A stretch of DNA of 64,000 nt, from the NCBI RefSeq assembly GCF_003589595.1, contig NW_020653766.1, positions 1,916,313 through 1,980,312 on the forward strand, in the 5' to 3' direction. A program made the translations under genes and the position numbers. Origin of the DNA: Hyposmocoma kahamanoa. Its lineage: Eukaryota > Arthropoda > Insecta > Lepidoptera > Cosmopterigidae. The notes below the pieces were generated by a model. It was not told the origin of the DNA, did no database searches, and saw only the letters and a list, made by a program, of their open reading frames with translations. This document shows, one piece after another, positions 1 to 11,697 of this stretch; position 1 is the stretch's first letter, and every line of letters begins with the position of its first letter.

Positions 1-451
1 TAACCTAAATTACGTGTAATCAATGACTTTAGTCTGTAATGTATGCTAATTAAAAATAAATAAATAAATAAATAAAATCAATATTAAATTTGATAATTGT
101 TAAATATTCAGCTTATTAATAATTCGGCACTTAGCTACGGCTCAAGTTCGTTATTAAATCCTTGCACGTAAACACAACCTAAGTATAAATTTTATTTCTA
201 CCGACAAACAGCCAAGTTGCAGCGAAAACATCTTGCGATAAAGTTCCCCGGTCGTAAACAGGCGAGATTCGAGTATTTTCCATCGTAAAGCCCTTGAAAT
301 GGCGAACGGGCTCGATAAACGGCCTCCTTACGGACGTAGTTTTATTCCTTTCAGCGTATCATCAAGGATAGTGACTGACAATACTTTGTTTCATCATCAT
401 CGGCAACCTACACGTTCCAAGTGTCTCCTAGGGGAGGCTTGAAGACTTTAC

Positions 452-700
452 TTGATAAGTCTTTCATAGATTTCTCATAGATGACGCTACGACTAAAAAA
501 TCGTTGAAAAACCAAATACAAAGACACGACGCAAGCACATAGAATAATTCGTGAGGTCCGCTGGTTCGTTCCGTGGCTTAGTTGGTATAGCGTCTGGCAT
601 GGTAAGCTAGAAGACGTCGGTTCAAATCCGACTGGATCGATGGAAATTTTTTCTGAGTGTTCGATCTTCGAATTACAATAAACTAGGGGAGTAATTTGAT
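452..700 (+). mobile_element. tRNA-derived SINE, copy 1
   Basis: Contains an A-box-like tggcttagttggtatagc and a B-box-like ggttcaaatcc about 35 bp apart, preceded by a shared head (catagatttctcatagatg) and followed by a shared tail (ttttctgagtgttcgatctt). Acceptor-stem pairing is poor, so it is a SINE and not a working tRNA gene. Confidence 0.8.
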
Positions 701-1401
701 TATTCGCCTTTTTAATACTTTTAGAACATTTAATACATTCTACAGCAAATTACACAAAATTGTAGATTCCTGTACATTTATACGCAAAGCATATACTTTC
801 GTATAATTTTAACTTTTCTATTGTCAATTCAACAATTATCATATTGTCTAAAAAGTTCATCACATTCGCGAATTAAATAACTGAATATCAATTCAATAAA
901 AATGTCAAAATTACAATTGTTTTAAAAGAAACAACGACACTGTAGAATTCATTATCCAATAAAAAGAATTATAGTCGGGTATTAAACGTTTCGTCGTTTG
1001 TAACACTTTTCAGGATATATCGTTTACCACCACGCGCACATTTGTTCGTGTTGGCAACCGGCTGGTGCAGTGGCTCGCTGACAGCGACGAATAATTTAAA
1101 CCTTTTTGTCAGCAGACCGCCAAAGCTTTACATTATTTTACCAAATTGCGAATAATATTTAAATAGACTATTTAGCACTTTCCTGGTGTTATAATTGTCC
1201 GCTGGTTCGTTAACAGTTGGTCCCGTCATTTGGTATTATAAAAATAAAAAAAATATTGCTCAATCGGGAGGAAGATTCTCCTGAGAAGAATGAGCAATAA
1301 ATAAAACACTTATACATTTGAACATTTTTATCATTTACAATATTTATTACAAAAAAACATAGATCGAGACTACCTGCAAAAGCTAAACGGGTCGCTACAA
1401 C

Positions 1402-1687
1402 CATTGACTTACAATTATATGGACGTCGGGTCCACGCTAAAAAGTGTCCGAACTTATAGGGCGTTAAAATCGTATACAGAGCGTCATTCACGCTTTAGTC
1501 TTCGTTTGTTCGACTGACAGCGAAGCAAGCAAAATTAGACAGTACTGCGATGATATTACAATTTAAATTCAACGTTTTAGCTTTTTCATATTCCTTTACA
1601 TGTCACTACGTTCAAATAGGTTGACTTGGGACATTTTTTTCGTGGTTTCTGTATTAGACCCGCCGTCCATTTATTTGTAAGTCAATG
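1402..1687 (+). mobile_element. hAT-like MITE family A, copy 1
   Basis: About 286 bp, ends cattgacttacaa and ttgtaagtcaatg, inverted repeat of about 31 bp continuing into ggacg-cgggtc. Flanked by an 8-bp duplication gctacaac (1394-1401 and 1688-1695). No coding capacity. The 8-bp duplication suggests mobilisation by a hAT-type transposase. Confidence 0.92.
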
Positions 1688-2518
1688 GCTACAACGATTT
1701 TTGTCATCTAAGTATAGACTCGGACACCTTTAAGTGGTATAAAGTTTTTGTTCTGTATAGTTTTGCCAGTGTGAGTTGAGCCTTAAGCTTCGTGAATGGC
1801 AAATTTGTATATCGACCGGAATTTTACTAAAGAACCGTATACATTGGCCCTTTAAATGAATTTGACTTTGTGAAGAAGACTATCAAGAACAGCTGTTTAT
1901 TTTTAAACGACTTCAAAAAAAAGGAGGAGGTTATACGTTCGGCTGTATGTATGTTTTCAGATATCTTCATCAATTGTGGACCGATTTTGAAAACTCTTTT
2001 TTTGTTTCAAAGGGTGCAATTTCGTGATGAAAATTTTTCTCTCAAATTTTTCAGGCATGTCCGTGTATTCACCAATTTCTCCATTAATTGCCGACTGATT
2101 TTGAATTTTCATCTTTTGTTTGAAAGGGTACACCCTCAAGGTAGTTCCTGATGCTGTTCTGGGTTTGTTTCGGCTATCACAAATTACTAATTAGTTTCCG
2201 TAAACAAAAGTCGACTTCTCATTTGATACAATACGTGTAGGAAATGAAACTATTTTTCCGGATTTAAATCGCGCATATTTATTTTCTCAAACAAGCCAAC
2301 GTTTCGGGTACATTACAGGTCCCATGATCGCGGTTAAATCCGGAAAAATAGTTTCATTTCCTATGTCTACCAATCAAAAACGTAAGAAGAACTCGATACA
2401 ATATGTGTAATCAACAAATCACCGTCATCATGACAACCAGAAAAGAGACCTAAGTCAGAAGAAAGTACAAAAGAGTCCGTAACAGTCCCATTGTCACCAA
2501 GAAGTCAGAATCTGACTT

Positions 2519-3167
2519 TTTTTTTGTATGTATGTTACGCGATAACTCCGGTATTTGTGAACGGATTTTCATGATTCTTTTTTGTTGTAAAGGGGGTACT
2601 TCCATAGTGGTCCCATTTCATTTTGAAGAAAATCATCCACCTCGAAGGGTGGCTGTTCACGCATGAAGATTCTTTTTTATAAATAGCGCCTAACTTTAAT
2701 TTAGGAGCAATTACTTTAATGGTTGATTTTGCTATTTCTCCAATTCAAGGCGTTTTTCCCTCAATATACTTTGAGTAGTGTCGTAGTGAGAACCTATTTT
2801 TTATTATCTCCAGTGTCAAGTCCTGTATAGTGGCGAACTAGGGGATATTTCCATTGACTTACAATTATATGGACGTCGGGTCCGCGCTAAAAAGTGTCCG
2901 CACTTGTAAGGCGCTAAAATCGTATACAGAGCGCCAAACTCCGCTTTAGTCTTCATTTGTTCTACTGACAGAGCGATACTGCGATGACATTACAATTTAA
3001 ATTTCGAATAGGTTGACTTGGGACATTTTTTTCGTGGTTTTTGTATTAGACCCGTCGTCCATTTATTTGTAAGTCAATGGATATTTCAATAAAACTTAGC
3101 AAATAGACGTAATTCCACGTACTTTTGAGGTCGGTTTTTTTAGTACTCTGTACTGAGATTATCATAA
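2519..3167 (+). repeat. Interspersed repeat family D (gaggtcggtttttt end), copy 1, with nested MITE
   Basis: Shares long similarity with 6216-6696 (reverse) and 61941-62247: the stretch around cgcgataactccggtatttg, the lattaggagcaattac-like centre, and the end gaggtcggttttttta. Interrupted by MITE A copy 2. Non-coding. Fragments of the same superfamily occur at about 1906-2150, 9055-9150, 15010-15200, 26270-26410 and 32530-32670. Confidence 0.8.
2852..3079 (+). mobile_element. hAT-like MITE family A, copy 2 (internally deleted, nested)
   Basis: 228 bp, complete ends, internal deletion compared with the 286-bp copies. Target duplication gatatttc at 2844-2851 and 3080-3087. It sits inside repeat family D; the copy at 6216-6696 shows the unoccupied target. 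Confidence 0.92.
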
Positions 3168-3687
3168 ACGTACTATGACGCTAGTGTAAGAATGTTAATT
3201 TCCTTAAACTTATCTCTCAAAGATACTCTGGGGCCCAGATTGTAAATTGCCCTAACCACTCGTTTCTGCAGGACAGATTCTATTAATAGCAACCCCAAAG
3301 CAAGATGCGGTATGTCGTTAAGCTGTAACAGTAGCTGAAGTAAACCTATCTATACTATGACCCAGAATATAAGAGGTTTTTTGTAAATAAAGAAATTTCA
3401 GATATGTCACTGTCGAAGTGACAGGTCAGGGATACAAAACAAGTTTTCACCAAGCATCAATATAGTAGTAATGGCGTGTGGTTTTTCTAGTGCAATATGT
3501 AGTTAAATATTATTTTATTTATTTATTTATTCATTTGCATTGGTAGACAGACACGTTACATTTAAAATGTTGCATGCACCCAATAAGGGTATAACAAATG
3601 ATAAGTCTTATAAACTAAAATTAAAATTAATAATACAATTTGAATGCAAGTTAATGGTTTACATAAGGGAAGCAATATTACTTAAGA

Positions 3688-4268
3688 GAGTCATATATAA
3701 AATATTCATTAACTGAGTAATAGCCTTTCTGATTTAGTAATAATTTGAGTTTATTACAAAGTGTGGAGCGTCTTTCTATTGTTTTTAATGTGACAGGTAA
3801 TTTGTTATATATTTTCCTGCTCTATAATGTGGACTATTTGATACGGGGTGTTGGTAACACTAAGTTTGTATTTCGGCGATCACTTTTAACAAATTCAAAA
3901 GTATTAATATTTTTTCTTACAAATTTTATTGTTTCCATTAAAAATATACAAGGAAGTGTGGGTACATGTTCTTTTATAAAAATTGGTTTGCAGCAATTTA
4001 TGGGTCGGATATTATAGATTATACGAATACACTTTTTTTGTATAATATAAAGATATTTGGCGTCATTACTGTTGCCCCATAACAAAATACCGTACCAGAG
4101 CCAAGCAAACGCATAGGCGTTATAGGCTATCTGGGCACACTCTATTTGTGCATTCATTTCTATAATCGAACTTTGACACCCAAAAATGTTTGTGATAATA
4201 CAAAACAACAATAACGTTGAAAACTCAACAAAAACTGATAACGATGACAGGCAACAAGAAGGTAACAA
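3688..4268 (-). pseudogene. Non-LTR retrotransposon reverse transcriptase C-terminus, frameshifted
   Basis: On the minus strand, 4268 to 3834 encodes a segment with WYGILLWGNS and IIQKKCIRIIYN, typical of the region after the catalytic domain of jockey/CR1-type reverse transcriptases. The match continues in another frame (about 3828-3688: KIYNKLPVTLK, GYYSVNEYF), so at least one frameshift is present. Followed on the minus strand by an AATA-rich tail at about 3540-3510, a normal LINE 3' end. 5'-truncated and dead. Confidence 0.8.
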
Positions 4269-4667
4269 CTAAAATAACAAACACTTCAACATCGCAAAAT
4301 TGCAAACGCGCAGCAAATTCGGAATCGGACTAGTGACGACGAATGTAAAGACAATGACGAAAAGCTGTCAAAGCCAAAAATTGTTTCGAACTTCTGCTCT
4401 TTGCTCCGATTTTATCAGTGTCGTTAAACATTTTCTACCAATAATTCTTCATCTTTTTATAACTATGTCAACAAAAATAATTTCGCAAAAATTAATGCGT
4501 CAAAAACATTCTATAGATTTTAGCTACAAAATTATCTAGTAATCTTCTTTGTGGAAGGCATTTTTTGGTGCACCCTATACGTTTTCAAAACCTCTATGCT
4601 ACTAAGTAAGGTGTTGCCATCTCTGAGATCCCGATGAAGGTTCGATTCCCGACAGAGGGAAAAAAAA

Positions 4668-5175
4668 ACTAGTTGTAGCTTAGCTGGTATGGCGTCTGGC
4701 ACGGTAAGCTAGAAGACGTCGGTTCGAATCCGATCGGATCGAAGGAATTTTTCTGAGTGGTCGATCTTTGTATTAATAATTATAACAAACTAGTGGAGTC
4801 ATTTCACAAAAAATAATTGAATATTAATTGAATAAAAATTTAAAATACAGTGAATAGCGACATCTCTCGCCAGGACTGGTAGCTGTAAAGGTACTAACTG
4901 TGTGATAAATCTTTCATAGATTTCTCATAGATGGCGCTACGACTAGAAAGCCGTTGAAAAACCAAAACACAAAGACACGACTAAGCACATGGAGAATTTC
5001 GTGAGATCCGCTGGTTCGTTCCGTGGCTTAGTTGGTATAGCGTCTGGCACGGTAAGCTAGAAGACGTCGGTTCGAATCCGGCCGGATCGTAGGAATTTTT
5101 TTCTGAGTGTCCGATCTTTGTATTAATAATTATAACAAACTAGTGGAGTAATTTCACAAAAATTTAAGGAAACAT
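4668..5175 (+). mobile_element. tRNA-derived SINE, copies 2 and 3 in direct tandem
   Basis: Two tRNA-like heads (4676-4745 and 5026-5095) in the same direction about 350 bp apart, joined by tail (attaattgaataaaa) and head (catagatttctcatagatgg) sequence. B boxes ggttcgaatcc in both. The same tail-to-head order is seen near 7372-7680, so the mobile unit may include a second promoter or arise by tandem read-through. Confidence 0.78.
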
Positions 5176-5550
5176 TTATTTTAAATTTCTTATCAGTGGT
5201 TTTAATTTTGGATGCAAAACTTTAAGAATAGGTCAAAGCCAGTGTGTGAATATGAAGGAAATGCCACGTGTCATTGACAATCAGCCTGCAAAATTTATAT
5301 ATACAATCCATTTTTTGCATTTTTGTGACATTGTGCTTTAAAATACGATTTTGAGAAAGTAAGGCGACGTTTTGCTGCACCCTTACGGGGTATCACATGC
5401 ATGCAAGTCAAAGTCAACTAATTATTTAGGCTACTGCTCGTTCACTACGATGACCTCCCTAAAAATAACGACCAAGAGACTCTAGGGATTGCTCTTTGCA
5501 AATAAACTTAAATGCTATGGAACATATTTTGAATCATAATTGTGTGGAAT

Positions 5551-5763
5551 CTAGACTCGTGTTGTCTTTCCATACATCTTATCCAACAAATACTCTTCAA
5601 TTTTGTAATGTGACTTTTCAATTAAAATACTTTTAATGTAAGTTTTAAACTTAGGAAATGGTAATCTTAATATATGCTCCGGAATCTTATTGTAAAAACG
5701 TATACAGTTCCCCGTAAAAGAACCGTTCGCCTTAGTTAAACGAAATCGTGGTATCATGTTCAA
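5551..5763 (-). pseudogene. Non-LTR retrotransposon reverse transcriptase C-terminal fragment
   Basis: 70 codons on the minus strand with RFYNKIPEHILRLPFPKFK and SHYKIEEYLLDK, the characteristic C-terminal tail of lepidopteran LINE reverse transcriptases (N-K-I-P-x-x-I ... F-K ... YY-x-x-x-x-YL). 5'-truncated insertion; an unrelated LINE copy to the one at 3688-4268. Confidence 0.75.
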
Positions 5764-6215
5764 ATATGTTCACGAAGATAATGATCTTATCCAGTATTAT
5801 AAGAAAACATTAAATTCATAAACCTGTAAACTCCATTAGGCCGAATGAATCAGTCATTACAAGCCGTAACTCTGAAGGCCGAACCACCAAACCGGGTCTC
5901 GGAAGTCAATGCGTTATAAATAGACAGTTATGAAGGAACCGATTGACTGATAGAATTGCTTCTCGTAAAATATAAATCGTTTGCTATGATACATAATGTT
6001 TATATAGTAACGGAGGTGGATCCAGGCAACTCCCATCTCATTTATATTGTTATAAATGAAAAAGTTTTGATATGAACTACTAAATCGTAGACTTAAGAGA
6101 CTATACAACCTCATATGGCTTTGGTTGATTCAGCATAACAGTGAAAGTTTTGAGTCAATCACTTTGCAAAAACATATATAGTTTATACTATATATGTTTT
6201 TCCAAAGTGAGATTA

Positions 6216-6696
6216 TTCTCAGTACAGAGTACTAAAAAAACCGACCTTAAAAGTACGTGGAATTACGTCTATTTGCTAAGTTTCATTGAAATATCACCTA
6301 GTTCGCCACTATACAGGACTTGATACTGGAGATAATAAAAATAGATCTTACGATCTTACTTCTCACTACGACACTACTCAAAGTATGTCGAGGGAAAAAC
6401 GCCTTGAATTGGAGAAATAGCAAAATCAACTAAATAATTGCTAAAAGTAATTGCTCCTAAATTAAAGTTAGGCGCTATTTATAAAAATGAATCTTCATGC
6501 GTGAAGAGCCACCTTTTGAGGTGGATAATTTTCTTCAAAATGAAATGGGACCACTATGGAAATACCCCCTTTCCAACAAAAAAAGAATCATGAAAATCGG
6601 TTCACAAATACCGGAGTTATCGCGTAACATACATACCAAAAAAAAAAAGAACATACAGTCGAATTGAGAACCTCATCCTTTTTTGAAGTCGGTTAA
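6216..6696 (-). repeat. Interspersed repeat family D, copy 2 (empty MITE site)
   Basis: Reverse-complement relative of 2519-3167, running from ctcagtacagagtac to gaagtcggtt. At about 6283-6305 it reads through the gatatttc target without MITE A, documenting the pre-insertion state. Confidence 0.82.
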
Positions 6697-6845
6697 AAAA
6701 TTGAGGATAATTACACTGATTCCTGTACTATATGGTGCGAAAGCACGATTTCTAAAAATTTTCACTATAGAAAAAACTTACCTCGGAAATTTTACAGGAA
6801 AACCGTTCTATTCAGTAGGTATTTTACATGTACCAATGCTTTTTT

Positions 6846-7229
6846 TTATATTATATAACTAAATAGAACCCGTATAGTATACGATATGCATTTTTCAAAT
6901 GCTTTTAATTTCGTTTGTAAAAGAATAAATTTGTTCAAGCCAGTGTCCCTGACGCTCGACCCAAGCAAAATGAACCGTATTAGTACGGGATACATTTTAA
7001 ATCGTGCTGAGGTACTATCGACTCTTAAGGCGAGGTAGTTTAATGTGGGCCTAGATTTTAGGAGGCGAGGTGTCTCGCGTCTCACAATCCGCGCGGTTAA
7101 AATTATTATGAATAAAATAAGAACAGGCGGAGAACATTCGACACTAATCCAACGTTGACAAGCGCCCGATGGCGACTGATGGGGCAGTGGGCGGTGCGCC
7201 GTATCGTTAAGCCGCTGAACAATTTCCAA
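6846..7229. repeat. Unclassified, GC-richer block with open minus-strand frame
   Basis: About 6940-7230 is richer in GC than its surroundings and stays open on the minus strand for 127 codons (begins MEIVQRLNDTAHRPLPHQSP). The peptide is of a type that recurs in predicted moth and butterfly proteins, which points to a high-copy repeat rather than a gene. I recognise no domain. The class of the element is unknown to me. Confidence 0.35.
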
Positions 7230-7371
7230 GTTCTGATATAAACATGAATTCAGTAACTATAGGGACTTCAGTTAAAAACCAAAATTCAGCATGTTCTCTG
7301 TAGTAGTAGTATGTGTAAAATGACATATTTTATTCTTAAACCATGACATTCAATTTTTTTGTGAAATTACT

Positions 7372-7680
7372 CCACTTATTTATTATAATTATTAATATTT
7401 ATAACAAACTAGTGAAAACAACTAGTAATTGAACAGCATGGTAGTAAAACATCGTAACTTTCAATAACATTAAAAATTACAATTATAGCGACGTCTCTAG
7501 TCAGCGATGGTAGCTGTAAAGATACCTCGCTGAGTGAAGAAAAACTTACATAGATTTCTCACAGATGGCGCTACGGTCAAAAAGTCGTTAAAATCCAAAA
7601 CAAAGGTCTGCAAGAAGCACATAGAAGAATTTTGCAAGGTCTGCTGGTTTGATTCGTGGCTTAGTTGGCAGAGCATCTAT
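7372..7680 (+). mobile_element. tRNA-derived SINE, copy 4, fused to an RTE-type fragment
   Basis: Shares the family head (atagatttctcacagatggc) and A box (cgtggcttagttggcagagc at 7656-7675), then breaks off before the B box where RTE-like coding sequence begins. Divergent copy. Confidence 0.65.
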
Positions 7681-8195
7681 ATACTGTGTACCCTGGCCAA
7701 AATATCCGGCTTGGCACGCACAACATCGAGAAGGAAGCCGACAGGAGAATTCATTGGGGCTTGACGGCATTTGGGAAGCTTAGCCACATCGTAAGGTCGT
7801 CAATCTCACAAAGCCATTTAACCAGTGTGTACTACCAGTTATGTCCTACACAGCCGAGACGTGGACATTACAACAGGCGTGGACAACAGGCCTCGTCCAT
7901 AAATTCAAGGTCGCTCAGCGTGCGGTGGAGCTATGCGTGGGGTTTCTCTGATGGACCGAATCCCTAACGACGTCATACGTCAGCCATGTCTGCAGGAGGG
8001 TATATCGCCGATGGAGCAGACTTGTTCTGGAATGGCGACCACGTCAAGGAAAACGTAGTGTGGAACTCCCTGCGGCAAGGTGGCCGGCAGTGGCTGGATG
8101 TGGGCGGCACAAGACTGGGAGAGTTGGCGTGCGCTAGTGGAGGAAGTCCAGCAGTGGATGCGTGTAAGATGATGATGTTCGGGCATTTTATGTGA
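7681..8195 (+). pseudogene. RTE-type non-LTR retrotransposon, 3' end of ORF, frameshifted
   Basis: Translated pieces in several frames fit the end of RTE-clade ORFs: YPGQNIRLGTHNIEKEADRR, then an AETWTL segment, then HKFKVAQRAVE-like and GWMR-like pieces at the end, followed by gatgatgatg. At least two frameshifts and stops. 5'-truncated, dead. Confidence 0.75.
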
Positions 8196-8480
8196 TTGGG
8201 CAAAGTACATCCTATCGTGTGTATTGGCACATTTTTCAGACATTATCCTTAGGTATAAAGTATAAACTTTGTAAAATCGTTATTTAATAGTGTAATAGGT
8301 GTACGTAGTGAGGTAGGATGAAGAAGGACACTTGAATCTCCATATCGGTTTACGCGCTTATCCTCGATGTCAGTCCACCGTCCCACCAGGTGGAGCGGCA
8401 GCCGGCGATCGATGATTAGCACAAGCGATAGAAGTACTGGAGAAGTACTGCCACTCACAGGCCCTATGATTCGTTACATA

Positions 8481-8766
8481 CATTGACTTACAATGATATG
8501 GACGTCGGGACCGCGCTAAAAAGTGTCCGAATTTATAGGGCGTTAAAATCGTATACAGAGCGTCATTCACGCTTTAGTCTTCGTTTGTTCGACTGACAGC
8601 GAAGCAAGCAAAATTAGACAGTACTGCGACGACATTACAATTTAAATTCAACGTTTTAGCTTTTTCATATTCCTTTACATGTCACTACGTTTAAATAGGT
8701 TGACTTGGGACATTTTTTCGTGGTTTTTTGTATTAGACCCGTCGTCCATTTATTTGTAAGTCAATG
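8481..8766 (+). mobile_element. hAT-like MITE family A, copy 3
   Basis: 286 bp, complete terminal inverted repeats, 8-bp target duplication gttacata on both sides. Confidence 0.92.
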
Positions 8767-9186
8767 GTTACATAGCAATTTCCTTTAATTTAAACTGGTA
8801 ATTTAGTGAACACTTCGATAACGCGTTCTATTTTGATCCCAACACCATCAAGGCGAGGTTACTAATATTTTTTTATTTGTACGTGGTGTTACAATAGTAA
8901 ATACTTAAAACTATTTGACCTAGCAAAACTGTTTATCCCACTTCTCTTCCGATGACTCGCCTTAAGCTAGTGCAAATATTTCCTCACGTGACCTTAGAAG
9001 TTTACTTAGCCGTTTTCGCTGTTTTATTTTCATTAGAATTACATCTACGAGTGTGTGCCAAGTTTTTTTGAAATCGGTTCACGGAAAGTGGGTGAAATTC
9101 AATAAACCAGATTCATCCCCTAATTTGCCACCCTTAGAGGTGGATTATTCTATACATTATTATACCAAAGGTACGAATTTATTATC

Positions 9187-9700
9187 ATAAGATAAGATAA
9201 ATTTATTTCAATGTGATTTAACCTAATACAATATAAGTAAAACAAATGTAAGTTAAGCTATTATAGTATTCAAATAAGAATAAACAACGAAATCTAGATT
9301 ATACATTCTTCATAATAAAGCTATATTTTAATATTAGAACCTAATGTGTAATTGCGATGCCTAAACTAAATAAATATATACCTGTATTTTAGGCATCTTT
9401 TTGTTTCTTTATATTACAGCTTAAAATAGATTGTCTATATTTAACAATAAATAAATAGTAGTTATAAATTAATGGTTACCTATATAAAACAACAAATTGT
9501 AATTATGAAACAACTCCCAGCATGTCCTCTGCTTTATTGTAAGTCACTCTTAAGGCACAATTTGAAGGTCTTTTTACATTCTATTTTATTAATGGCGAAA
9601 TAATGCAAAGTAGAATTTAACTTAAAGTAAAAGTATGTACCAAGGAAGCAAAAGAATCTATGCGAGTGTGCTGTACGGAGTTGTGTACGAGATGAAAAGG
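9187..9700 (+). repeat. Interspersed repeat family F, copy 1
   Basis: About 510 bp matching, in reverse orientation, 48510-49028: shared landmarks include ctattatagtattcaaata, cctgtattttaggcatctt and gtacggagttgtgtacga. No coding capacity. Class unknown; the gataagataaattt end could be a LINE tail. Confidence 0.7.
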
Positions 9701-9838
9701 TATCGGATCGAGTCGTCTGTGGTTGGCTAAAGTAACGGAATCAAATGGAGTAATTGAGTGCTTTTTCAAAATTATTTCTTGGATAAACAGTTGGCCGAAC
9801 CGAGAGGACATCACACTCGTTTAGGAGTTTGTGTCTCA

Positions 9839-10065
9839 ACGTCGTTTATCTGTCGTCACACTTTTATCGTGACGTTTTTTTAATCGACAGACGACGATCA
9901 CTCTAGCTCTTCCCATTATCACGACAGTCCGTCGTCGTAATGTCAAAAAAGTCGTTATCGTTTACGGCTTGTGTATTCTACAGTCCTCTGTAGAATACAC
10001 AAGCCAAGCGCTTTAAACTGCACGACTATCTGTCGTCACGACATAATGCCGTTACGATTTAAAGT
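9839..10065. repeat. Hairpin-rich block with an 18-bp perfect palindrome
   Basis: Perfect arms ggcttgtgtattctacag (9966-9983) and its complement (9988-10005) around a 4-base loop. The flanks carry repeated ctgtcgtcac/gtgacg words, suggesting the centre of a foldback element. Confidence 0.7.
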
Positions 10066-10254
10066 GAGTTCTTGAGAAAACCATTTTCAAATGGACCTGG
10101 CTTCATCTCTGTACAATATTTTTCTTCTTACTAAACTCCAGTTTGTAATATTTAATGATAATATACCAACAAACGCAGTAAGTTAAGGATGCTCTTGAAA
10201 ATAAACATGTTCAACAGCTTTACGACGAAAATTATTGCATTAACAGTCGTGTTT

Positions 10255-10380
10255 TCCGACGAACGCTTGTCCATAACACTTGCAACACCACTCAGAACTT
10301 TAAATCACAAAGATCTGAGGAGTACTGCCACTGCGCCTGTCACCCCGAGACATTAGTTGATAAGTCTCATGTCATACAGA
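10255..10380 (+). repeat. Helitron-like interspersed repeat family L, partial copy 1
   Basis: Shares cttgtccataacacttgcaa, ctgaggagtactgccactgc and gagacatta-gttgataagtc words with copies elsewhere in the window. Truncated. Confidence 0.65.
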
Positions 10381-10393
10381 GGCGGCTGCGTAA

Positions 10394-11697
10394 AGGCCCA
10401 TTTAGATGGAGAGAGTTTCTCTTCTCGAACGTACGATTATCGAAAGGATATAAAAAACTCTCCTCGTCTAAACATTCGCGATTATCGACCGTCCACGTGA
10501 GCGATAATCTCCTCGCCTTTCAATATTGAACGTCTCCGTGTAAACAGAACTCGAAAGCAAAAATCGTATTTCGAGTTTCTGTGCCAGCCGTTTCTACCAC
10601 GAGTGCAGCGCGCGAGGGTGTTTTGATTATCACTGCTTTTCTAGACGAGAATTAATGGAACAAGAGCGAAAAAAAAATTTCAAATAACGGTGAGTGAGCC
10701 TCTGTGGTCGAATATAGCGTGGGCAATATAGTATTTAGGGTGCTCTCGTAACGAATATTGCACTCCTTTCTAAATCCAGGATGGCGGGCACGACTTTTCA
10801 AATAATGACAAGTTGGGTATCGTTTTTGAGGTATTTGGGGGTGCTCATTACGAACATAACATTTATTTGTAAATCCAAGATGGCCGACACGACTTTTCAA
10901 GTAAATGTACTTTTCAATAAACACTCCTCACTCACTCGCCACTCACTCCCTACTCACTCACTCACTCACTCACTCACTCGCTCACCACACACCATACACT
11001 CACTCACTCACTCACCACCCACTCACTCGCTCACTCACCACTCACTCACTCACTCACTATCTCACTCACTCACTCACTCTCTCGTTCACTCACTCTCTCA
11101 CTCACCACTCACTCACGCACGCACGCACACACGCACGCACTCACTCAGTCACTCACGCACTCACTCACGCACTCACTCGCCCTATAAATTCATCATAATT
11201 GTCAGTTTTTGTTTGTGTCAGTAGTTATAAAATTTAAAAAAAAATGATAAATCAAAATTATATTTCTATACAGTGCAATGAACTTAATATTATCAGCAGA
11301 TTCAAATTTGAATGATTTTTGCGTCATTTTGATATATCCATAGTCAATACCTCAGTAATCACAGAACTCGAATGGCAATTCTCGCACTCAAAACGGTTCG
11401 AACCGATTTGTACGATAATCGTATGAACTTGAAAAAATGTCATACGAGATCGTGTTTAGACAAGTCGAAAACTCGTAAGCAAGAATCTCCTTACTACATA
11501 TTTCTCTGTGTAAACAGTCGAGGAGGCGATTAAGTTGCTTACGAGTCTCGTATGACATAATCGTAGGCGAGATTTTAGTTCTTGCCTGAATGTAAACATT
11601 ATGATACGATAATCTTATGGCGATTATTGCTTACGAGAATCGCCTACGAGTTTTCGTCTCGAAGCGTGCGAGAAACTCTCCCCATCTAAATGGGCCT
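10394..11697. mobile_element. 1.3-kb non-autonomous DNA transposon with TAA target duplication
   Basis: Starts aggcccatttagatgg and ends ccatctaaatgggcct, the inverted repeat continuing through gagagtttctc. TAA flanks both sides (10391-10393 and 11698-11700); a 3-bp TWA duplication is typical of PIF/Harbinger. No transposase inside. It contains a duplicated aagatggc-gacacgactttt segment (10775-10900) and the CTCA array, plus internal inverted repeats (actcgtaagcaa at about 11469, ttgcttacgagt at about 11534). Confidence 0.82.
10923..11180. repeat. CTCA/CGCA microsatellite array
   Basis: About 260 bp of degenerate 4-bp tandem repeat, mostly ctca with a cgca block near 11115-11140. Open in more than one frame only because of the repeat (Ser-Leu-Thr-His peptides). 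Confidence 0.97.

Noticed and set aside
560..640. Functional tRNA gene
   Set aside because: A- and B-box-like words are present but acceptor-stem pairing is poor, and the sequence recurs with shared flanks at seven or more sites, so it is a SINE.
6846..7229. 127-codon minus-strand open frame as a gene
   Set aside because: No domain, start context or neighbouring exons; the peptide type recurs in moth and butterfly predictions, consistent with a repeat.
10781..11224. 147-codon open frame rich in Ser, Leu, Thr and His
   Set aside because: Produced by the CTCA microsatellite; open in two frames.
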